Assembly (NCBI GenBank): GCA_964556005.1
Contig: CAZKUR010000037.1
Span: forward strand, 1-38,894
Direction of reading: 5' to 3'
Source of the DNA: CAZKUR01 sp964556005
Lineage (GTDB): Bacteria; Bacteroidota; Ignavibacteria; Ignavibacteriales; Ignavibacteriaceae
DNA length: 38,894 bases
Positions 25,886 to 32,479 of the stretch are shown here, one piece after another. Numbering within the stretch: position 1 is the stretch's first letter; every line of letters begins with the position of its first letter. The position numbers and the translations under genes were made by a program. The notes under the pieces are model-generated. The model had not been told where the DNA came from. It worked only from the letters and a program-made list of their open reading frames with translations, and made no database searches.

Positions 25886-27977
25886 TATTGTTTTTTCGTT
25901 TTATTTCTTGTTCTCAATCGATATTTATCCGCAAGTACCAATCAACGGATTCTGTAAATTTACGGATGTTAAAGTTGATTCGGGCTTTACTTCTATTCTT
26001 CCATTAAATTATAACGGAGATCTTTTCTCGGATTTGTTGTTGTATAACCCGGATTCCAAAAACGTGCTGCTGCTTGAAGGTGACAGGCAGCGTGAATTCG
26101 GAAATAGAAAATTATTTCCCGTTCCCGTGCAATTTTCAAAAATTAAGAATATTTATAATTCATCTCATGAAAATATCGGGTATGCTTTTACTTCAAGGAG
26201 TAAATTGTTTGCCGGAATTTATAATATTGATGATGACGGCGATTTTAAATTATACAAAATAAAAAAATTTAAGTATTATCCCGATAACATCTCAATTGCA
26301 GATGTAAAATCAAACGGTGACAATGAATATTTAATTTCCGGAAGCGTCTTTCAGGGACTATCGCTTTTAAAAGTAAATAATTTTGATTTTGAGGAAAGAA
26401 GTATTACTACAAAGGCAAGCTACAGTACCTCAACGTTTGTCGATCTGAATTCCGACAGTTATCCCGATATTGCCGCATTTAACATCATTACAAACTCAAT
26501 AGACTTTTTTTATAATAACAGCAGGGGAGTATTTAAGCTTGTTCGTTCAATTCCAACCAGTGATAAAATATCTTCGCTATATTCAATAGATTTTGATAAA
26601 GACTCTTACGAGGATTTGCTTTATATCGAGGGAAATACGATCCGGATTAAATACGGCGATTTTACAAGCTCTTATGATTCGGTATTGACGATTAATACTA
26701 ATTATCGCCCGGATAAATTTATCGTGGCCGATTTTAATAATGACGGCCACAACGACATTGCATATTTAAATTCGGAAACGGGTATTGTTTCAATAATTTT
26801 TTTTAAGGATAAATTCGATTATTTTCCCGAAATCCTTTATTTAAAACGAAACGGTATTACGGATATAACTCAATATTCCGATAGACTTATCAGCAGCATT
26901 GCAGCAATAAATAGCAGCGGGTATGTTTACCTGATTTCCAATATCAAAAGAGGCATTTACGATTACAATATTTCGCTTGCTGCGGAGCCATCCATAGTTT
27001 CAACATTTGATTACGGCAGCGATAAAATAAAAGGCATTTGCTATACCGACATTTTCGATAATTCACTAAAAATTATTCTTCGTGGGAAAAACAGGCTTCC
27101 GGATTTATTTTATTCCTACCCGCTGTTTGAATTTCATTCGAAAATATTTATCGACGGCAGCATGCCGGATATTAAAACTTTTTATCTTTATGAACCCGGG
27201 AAGAAGTTAATAGAAATTGTAAAAGGCAATTTGGAAGAAAATAAATTTGAAAGAAGTTCTCTATATTCACCCGGCGGAATTAAGGATGTAAAAATTATTA
27301 AAGATAACGATAAAGATAAAATTTATGTTGCTTATACCAAAGATGATAAATTGAATTTGGCCCTGTTCATATATTCAAATTACAGGTATAATTATGCGAA
27401 CTATTCGGATATTTCCGAAAAAACTTTTGCCGAATGCATTGACGGCGGGAGTAAAATGTCCGTTTACTACTGGAAAAAAGAAAATGATAATGCGGTATTA
27501 TTCAGGTATTTTGTGGGGGAAAGATTATCGCAGCAAAAAATTTTATATACTTTGCCTCTAAATAGAAACTCAAATTTTATTTCAATCAGTGCCGATGTAT
27601 TTAACAGGGGAGATGATGTCGTATTAAACTTTGTGCAGTCAAAAGGGAAAAATTTTATTCTAATCACAGACGATTCGTTAAATTCCGCAATTTATTATTC
27701 AAATTCATCGGAAAAGTTTAGGATTAAAAATAAAAATCAATTATTTTTTGATGCTGCTGGAATCAACGGAAGAAAAAATCTTTTTCTTTACGATTCCGAT
27801 GATAAATTGTTAAAAAGATTCGAATTCAGCTCGGATTATAAAACATATAAATTAATTCCTTTGACTAAAGTAGAAAATTTGGAAAATTATTCGATAGTAA
27901 ATTTTGAGCCCCGCTATTATGATATTTTATATACAGATTCCTTAAAAAATTGCCTCACAATTAAACCGATTAAATAA
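25827..27977 (+). CDS. Secreted FG-GAP/VCBS-repeat protein
   Basis: 716 residues from the ATG at 25827 (or 25833). The frame is open from 25749, but starting there would add a charged leader inside the thioesterase gene. GGAGG lies 15 bases before 25827. A hydrophobic signal segment (FNIVFSFYFLFSIDIYPQ) follows a charged N-terminus. Three calcium-binding-like FG-GAP motifs are visible: VDLNSDSYPDIAAF, IDFDKDSYEDLLYI and ADFNNDGHNDIAYL. They indicate part of a beta-propeller. The rest is repetitive and beta-rich; no T9SS sorting domain is seen. Its stop overlaps the protease start. Confidence 0.78.
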   Translation: MKMLFEEEKLGLRTVFKKFNIVFSFYFLFSIDIYPQVPINGFCKFTDVKVDSGFTSILPLNYNGDLFSDLLLYNPDSKNVLLLEGDRQREFGNRKLFPVPVQFSKIKNIYNSSHENIGYAFTSRSKLFAGIYNIDDDGDFKLYKIKKFKYYPDNISIADVKSNGDNEYLISGSVFQGLSLLKVNNFDFEERSITTKASYSTSTFVDLNSDSYPDIAAFNIITNSIDFFYNNSRGVFKLVRSIPTSDKISSLYSIDFDKDSYEDLLYIEGNTIRIKYGDFTSSYDSVLTINTNYRPDKFIVADFNNDGHNDIAYLNSETGIVSIIFFKDKFDYFPEILYLKRNGITDITQYSDRLISSIAAINSSGYVYLISNIKRGIYDYNISLAAEPSIVSTFDYGSDKIKGICYTDIFDNSLKIILRGKNRLPDLFYSYPLFEFHSKIFIDGSMPDIKTFYLYEPGKKLIEIVKGNLEENKFERSSLYSPGGIKDVKIIKDNDKDKIYVAYTKDDKLNLALFIYSNYRYNYANYSDISEKTFAECIDGGSKMSVYYWKKENDNAVLFRYFVGERLSQQKILYTLPLNRNSNFISISADVFNRGDDVVLNFVQSKGKNFILITDDSLNSAIYYSNSSEKFRIKNKNQLFFDAAGINGRKNLFLYDSDDKLLKRFEFSSDYKTYKLIPLTKVENLENYSIVNFEPRYYDILYTDSLKNCLTIKPIK

Positions 27978-29716
27978 TGCGTAAATATTTTATTCTCATT
28001 TATATAATTCTTTTATCCAGTACTGTATTCAGTCAACACCCGGGAAAATCTTATTTGGACTCATTATATTATACTTTTTTAGCATCAAGAGGAATGCTGT
28101 CGGAATACCATGGATCGAGATCTTTTTCGATTGATACTTCACTTGTTAAGTGCGGATTTGGAATTGTAAATGATACAAGGTTAAACTTAAATTACTTTAC
28201 GCCGGAACAACAGAAAATACTGTTAGGCATTTTGCAGCGACCCAATTCGGATACAAGCTTTGTAACGCCCAACAAGTTTTTCAGGGTTCATTATTTCAAA
28301 ACAGGTCCCGATGCCCCCGGCTACAGTTTAACAGAACTTGCAATCGCATTAGATTCGGCTTATAATTTTGAAGTTAATTATTTAGGTTATCCGCCTCCGC
28401 CTGGAGACAGCATCATCAATACTTCTCCTTCGGAATATGGTGGAGACAATCTTTATGATATTTATATTAAGAACCTTAATCCGTACAGCGAAGGTTATGG
28501 GTATACACAGCCCGAAACTGAAATACCCAATGCAGGCAGCGGTAGATATACTACTTTTATAGTAATTGATAACGATTTCGGGCAGGGCTATTATACTCAT
28601 GGAATCGATGCCGCAAGAGTTACCGTGGCTCATGAATTCCATCATAGCATTCAGATAGGAGACTATTATGACCGTTATGATCAAGACGGATTTTTTTATG
28701 AAATGACGTCTACTTCCATGGAGCATTTTGTATATCCGAGTATCCATGATTTTTACGATTATATGCCGGATTATTTTAATCATCCCGATAGATCTTTTGC
28801 AAATAATAACGGGTATGACCTTGCAATATGGAATATTTATCTGCAGGAAAAATTTGGGCAGTATTCACCCATGGAAGGATTTAATATAATAAAAAGACAA
28901 TGGCAATTGATACCCCAGATGCGGGCTATCCGGGCAATAAATAATTCTTTAACTGAACAGAATTCTTCTTTTGGAAAAGAATTAAATACATTTGGTATCT
29001 GGACTTATTTAACAGGTTACAGGACTCATCCCGGACAATATTTTAAAGAAGCAGTCAATTATCCGTTAATTACCACACTTCCAGAAATCAATTATTCTCC
29101 CCCTTCAAAGTCAGTATCATTAAATGTGAATCCGCTTTCAAATAATTTTATTGAATTTTACAATACAGCACAAAATGATACTTTAATTGCAATAATAACA
29201 AATGCAAATGTGAATGCCGGAGTCGACAGTCTGAGCAATTTTTACCCTGTTACTTATAAATTGTATTCAAGTGCTGTAAATGGTGCGACAAAAATTTCCG
29301 ATAACTATTATGAACAATTAGTTGCAGACAATCCGAATCAATACTTTGATTCTGAAATATTAAATAACATAGTAGTCAAACAGGATACCACGATATATAA
29401 AACCGGCAGCAATACAATTGATTATGCTTTCCCCAATCCGTTTAAATATTGGGAATATTATCAGAACGGGCAGTACATTTCTTTCCCGGTTAAAATTCCG
29501 TTATCGCAGAATGCCGATGTTAATATTTATTCTATAAATATGGATTTAATTTTTTCGGGTTCACTGCAGGTTACTTCTCCCTGGAGTAAGGATTATAATT
29601 TAATTAGATGGAATGTAAAAGACTTAAAAAACCGCAAACTGGCAACGGGGGTGTACGTTTATATTATTAAATACGGAGATCAAACCTTTAAAGGAAAATT
29701 TGTTGTCTTTCAATGA
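27977..29716 (+). CDS. Secreted metalloprotease with T9SS type A sorting domain
   Basis: 579 residues. The signal peptide ends at VFSQ (about residue 20). The catalytic zinc site is HEFHH (HExxH, His219-His223) with a likely third ligand Glu249 in FFYEMTSTSMEHFVYPS. The architecture matches the uncharacterised MXAN_6640-like putative metalloproteases (gluzincin-type). The C-terminal ~90 residues (AFPNPF..., then LATGVYVYIIKYGDQTFKGKFVVFQ) form a type IX secretion sorting domain, so the protein is likely surface-attached or released. It starts at the last base of the preceding stop and overlaps ccmA by 4 bases. Substrate unknown. Confidence 0.86.
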   Translation: MRKYFILIYIILLSSTVFSQHPGKSYLDSLYYTFLASRGMLSEYHGSRSFSIDTSLVKCGFGIVNDTRLNLNYFTPEQQKILLGILQRPNSDTSFVTPNKFFRVHYFKTGPDAPGYSLTELAIALDSAYNFEVNYLGYPPPPGDSIINTSPSEYGGDNLYDIYIKNLNPYSEGYGYTQPETEIPNAGSGRYTTFIVIDNDFGQGYYTHGIDAARVTVAHEFHHSIQIGDYYDRYDQDGFFYEMTSTSMEHFVYPSIHDFYDYMPDYFNHPDRSFANNNGYDLAIWNIYLQEKFGQYSPMEGFNIIKRQWQLIPQMRAIRAINNSLTEQNSSFGKELNTFGIWTYLTGYRTHPGQYFKEAVNYPLITTLPEINYSPPSKSVSLNVNPLSNNFIEFYNTAQNDTLIAIITNANVNAGVDSLSNFYPVTYKLYSSAVNGATKISDNYYEQLVADNPNQYFDSEILNNIVVKQDTTIYKTGSNTIDYAFPNPFKYWEYYQNGQYISFPVKIPLSQNADVNIYSINMDLIFSGSLQVTSPWSKDYNLIRWNVKDLKNRKLATGVYVYIIKYGDQTFKGKFVVFQ

Positions 29717-30354
29717 GCAGTTATTCAATAGAAGTTAATTCCATAAGAAAAACTTTCGGGCGAAGATTAATTTTTGATAATTTGAGCTTCAGCCTTAGCA
29801 ATAAAGGAACTTTCGGTATTTCAGGCATAAACGGTTCCGGTAAATCTACGCTGGTTAAAATTGTAGCAGGAATAATTTCTCCTTCTGCAGGAAAAATAAT
29901 TCATAAAAATTCGGACGAAGAAATCATTCCCGAAAAGCTTCATGATTATATCGGTTTCGTTTCGCCGTATTTAGTTTTGTATGAAGAATTTACAGCACAG
30001 GAAAATTTAAAGATTTTTTCGGCAATCCGCAGTATTCATTTCGATGAAGAAAGAGCAGATTTTCTTTTTCATCATTTTAATCTTTACGATAGAGAAAATG
30101 ATCTTGTTAAAACATTTTCTTCAGGTATGAAACAGAGATTAAAATTTATTTTTGCATTGATTCATAAACCCAAGCTAATTATTCTCGATGAACCGACATC
30201 AAACCTGGATGAAGAAGGGAAGGAAGCGGTTTATCAAATGGTGAAAAAAGAAAGTGAAGAAAATATTTACATCATAGCTTCAAATGAAAAAACGGATTTA
30301 GCGCTTTGTGAAAAGAATATTAAACTTGAAGATTTTAAACTGAATAAATCTTAA
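29713..30354 (+). CDS. ccmA: ABC transporter ATPase CcmA (haem handling)
   Basis: 213 residues. Walker A GINGSGKST (38-46), signature TFSSGMKQRLK (134-144) and Walker B LIILDEP (155-161). With CcmB it powers release of haem-loaded CcmE in the cytochrome c maturation pathway. Starts at ATG 29713 inside the protease stop (ATGA overlap). Separated from ccmB by 114 bases that hold a repeat. The call rests on gene order, since ABC ATPases are alike. Confidence 0.88.
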   Translation: MSSYSIEVNSIRKTFGRRLIFDNLSFSLSNKGTFGISGINGSGKSTLVKIVAGIISPSAGKIIHKNSDEEIIPEKLHDYIGFVSPYLVLYEEFTAQENLKIFSAIRSIHFDEERADFLFHHFNLYDRENDLVKTFSSGMKQRLKFIFALIHKPKLIILDEPTSNLDEEGKEAVYQMVKKESEENIYIIASNEKTDLALCEKNIKLEDFKLNKS

Positions 30355-30398
30355 GAATGTACTGGTAAGTAATTCATTATTCTATTTAATTATTAGAA

Positions 30399-30440
30399 CT
30401 CGGATGACACGGATTAAGCAGATTTTCACGGATTTTAATT
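30399..30440 (+). repeat. Intergenic repeat with CGGAT/CAGAT words every 9-10 bases
   Basis: Words CGGAT, CGGAT, CAGAT, CGGAT begin near 30401, 30410, 30419 and 30429. CACGGATT occurs twice exactly (30408-30415 and 30427-30434), 19 bases apart. It sits in the 114-base gap between ccmA and ccmB, the only sizeable gap inside the ccm cluster. Similar CACGGATT-rich sequences are often dispersed between genes in related genomes. Confidence 0.5.
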
Positions 30441-30468
30441 TGATTATTTACTTAATATTAGACTAAGA

Positions 30469-31134
30469 ATGTTTTCAAAATCATATGCACTCTTTAAAAA
30501 AGATTTTAGTTCCGAACTGAGGACTCGCTACGCAGTCAATGCACTAGCGATGTTTATCATTGTTGCGATAAGCGTTATTTTATTTTCGATTGGTAACGAA
30601 AGGATTTCCTCAAGCTTAACGGGTGGATTATTTTGGGTAGTTATTTTCTTTACCGCTATGTCCGGGCTGGCAAGAGCTTTTGTCTCGGAAGAAGAACGGG
30701 GGACTTCACTTACTTTACAGTTAGTTGCTTCGCCGTCCACGGTTTTTACAGGGAAATTACTGTTTAATCTGGTGCTTGTTTTTGTAATGAATACAGTTAT
30801 TGCTGGTCTATATTCGTTGTTATTTGATGCATTTGTTATTCAGAATTTTGTCCTTTTTTTAACCTCTTTTATACTAGGAAATATTGGATTAGCTATCTCA
30901 GCAACGATTATAGCGGCAATAATATCAAAAGCCGGCGCCAAAGGAACTTTGTACCCGGTTTTATCGTTTCCAATATTATTACCTTTAATTTTAACGTGTG
31001 TTCAATTAACTTTATTTTCGATAGATGGCACATCATTTGAAACAGCAAAGTATGAACTGGCAATTGTTATAAGCTACGATGTAATCATGCTTACAGCATC
31101 TTACATGTTATTTGATTTTATTTGGAAAGATTAA
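30469..31134 (+). CDS. ccmB: CcmB, membrane subunit of the CcmAB transporter
   Basis: 221 residues with six hydrophobic segments and the CcmB pattern SKSYALFKKDFSSELRTRYAVNAL, then GLFWVVIFFTAMSGLARAFVSEEERGTSLTLQL and YPVLSFPILLPLIL. Inner-membrane partner of CcmA. The last bases overlap a TTG (31122) that could be an upstream start of ccmC, but the proper ccmC start is probably at 31161. Confidence 0.92.
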   Translation: MFSKSYALFKKDFSSELRTRYAVNALAMFIIVAISVILFSIGNERISSSLTGGLFWVVIFFTAMSGLARAFVSEEERGTSLTLQLVASPSTVFTGKLLFNLVLVFVMNTVIAGLYSLLFDAFVIQNFVLFLTSFILGNIGLAISATIIAAIISKAGAKGTLYPVLSFPILLPLILTCVQLTLFSIDGTSFETAKYELAIVISYDVIMLTASYMLFDFIWKD

Positions 31135-31160
31135 TTTATTTTTATCAATTTTTCGTGTTT

Positions 31161-31886
31161 ATGAAGAGTTTAAGCTGGAAAATATTTTTATTCCTATTAC
31201 TTGGGTTCGTTTCAGTAGCGGGAATAGCATTTCCCATAGTAAAGAACCCCATTCATTGGTATGAATTTCCATTTATTCCCGGTTTAGGGGAAAATGCAAA
31301 AATCATCTTTTTTCATGTTCCAACCGCCTGGTTGTCAGTAATAGCATTTCTAATGTCAACAATTTTCAGCATTCAGTATTTGAGAAAGAAAAACCTTGAT
31401 TACGATGCAAAATCGTATGCAGCGGCGCAGTTAGGAATTATCTTCTGTATTTTAGCTACGATAACGGGAGCTGTATGGGCAAAGTTCGCATGGGGTTCAT
31501 TTTGGAGCTGGGACCCGAGACAAACAAGCATATTTGCTTTATTATTAATTTACGGCGCTTGGTTTGCGCTCAGATCTTCAATTGAATCCGAAGACAAGCG
31601 AGCAACATTATCTGCTGTTTATGCCATTATTGCTTTTGTAACCGTTCCATTTTTCATCTTTATCATGCCGAGGATAATGGTAGGATTACATCCCGGTTCA
31701 ATCCCGGTAAATCCTAATGAACAGCAAGTAAGCCCGGTAATTGATTTTAAGATGAATGCAAATATGCAGCTTATATTTTTCCTGTCGTTGATTGGGTTTA
31801 CAATTCTTTATTTCTGGATGTGGAATATTGGATATAAATCCATAATTTATAGGGATAAACTCAATAAACAATTAATAAAAGGGTAA
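31161..31886 (+). CDS. ccmC: CcmC, haem-handling protein of cytochrome c maturation
   Basis: 241 residues with six membrane segments. The tryptophan-rich WWD motif WGSFWSWD (111-118) and flanking haem-ligand histidines His52 (FHVPTAWLS) and His177 (GLHPGS) define CcmC, which passes haem to CcmE. I prefer ATG at 31161; TTG at 31122, inside ccmB, would add 13 residues. Family members are about 240-250 residues. Confidence 0.93.
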   Translation: MKSLSWKIFLFLLLGFVSVAGIAFPIVKNPIHWYEFPFIPGLGENAKIIFFHVPTAWLSVIAFLMSTIFSIQYLRKKNLDYDAKSYAAAQLGIIFCILATITGAVWAKFAWGSFWSWDPRQTSIFALLLIYGAWFALRSSIESEDKRATLSAVYAIIAFVTVPFFIFIMPRIMVGLHPGSIPVNPNEQQVSPVIDFKMNANMQLIFFLSLIGFTILYFWMWNIGYKSIIYRDKLNKQLIKG

Positions 31887-31889
31887 TAC

Positions 31890-32048
31890 TTGAGCGGATT
31901 ATATAATTTCTTACAAAACAATGCCATATATATTGTTCTTATAATTGTGTTAATCGTCTGGGTCGGAATTTTTCTTTATTTGTTTAACCTTGACAAAAGA
32001 ATTAAGAAAGTAGAAAAAGAAATAAACGGAGATCATGATGAAAAATAA
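31890..32048 (+). CDS. ccmD: CcmD-like small membrane protein
   Basis: 52 residues, start TTG at 31890 with AAAAGGG 6 bases upstream, 3 bases after the ccmC stop. It begins MSGLYNFLQNNAIYIV and has one hydrophobic segment (about 14-35), then FNLDKRIKKVEKE. This layout, one N-terminal helix followed by a basic LxxRIKKxEKE tail, is CcmD, which helps release holo-CcmE. Its 3' end overlaps the start of ccmE by 14 bases. It is short and lacks an ATG, so an automatic caller may miss it. Confidence 0.85.
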   Translation: MSGLYNFLQNNAIYIVLIIVLIVWVGIFLYLFNLDKRIKKVEKEINGDHDEK

Positions 32049-32430
32049 ATATATTTTCGGTGGGTTTATTATTGTAGTTTTCCTGGGGTTGATGGGTTAT
32101 CTTTTCACTCAAAGCAATATAAAATATGAAACCAATTTCAATACTGTTATGACGGCGAATAAAACCGTTAAAGCTACGGGAAGCTGGATAAAAGATAAAA
32201 GCTATAAAATAGACAAGGTGCATAGAACTTTTTCATTCTATATGCAGGATACAGACGGCAACGTAATGAAAGTTGTTTATGACGGTACCATGCCCAATAA
32301 TTTTGAATCCGCAAAAAGTGTGGTCGTTACCGGTAAATACCAGGACGGAATTTTCCATGCAAGAGATATTTTAACCAAGTGTCCGAGTAAATACCAGGAT
32401 CAATCAGCTACGAACTCCTCTTCGTTATAA
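32035..32430 (+). CDS. ccmE: CcmE haem chaperone, CxxxY variant
   Basis: 131 residues. N-terminal membrane anchor (about 7-23), then the OB-fold domain (VKATGSWIKDKSYKIDK; VVYDGTMPNNFESAKSVVVTGKY; GIFHARDILTKCPSKYQ). The haem-attachment site that is HxxxY in the classical form reads Cys116-PSK-Tyr120 here, i.e. CxxxY. This is the variant described for archaea and some sulfate reducers that lack CcmH. GGAG at 32028-32031 fits the second ATG (32038) better than the first (32035), which would shorten the protein by one residue. Confidence 0.93.
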   Translation: MMKNKYIFGGFIIVVFLGLMGYLFTQSNIKYETNFNTVMTANKTVKATGSWIKDKSYKIDKVHRTFSFYMQDTDGNVMKVVYDGTMPNNFESAKSVVVTGKYQDGIFHARDILTKCPSKYQDQSATNSSSL

Positions 32431-32479
32431 ATTATAATAAGACTTGACGCATTAAATAAATTAAAGCTACGAGGTAAAT

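Noticed and set aside
28382..28783. 133-residue minus-strand open frame
   Set aside because: Antisense to the metalloprotease across its catalytic site; no ribosome binding site or known domain.
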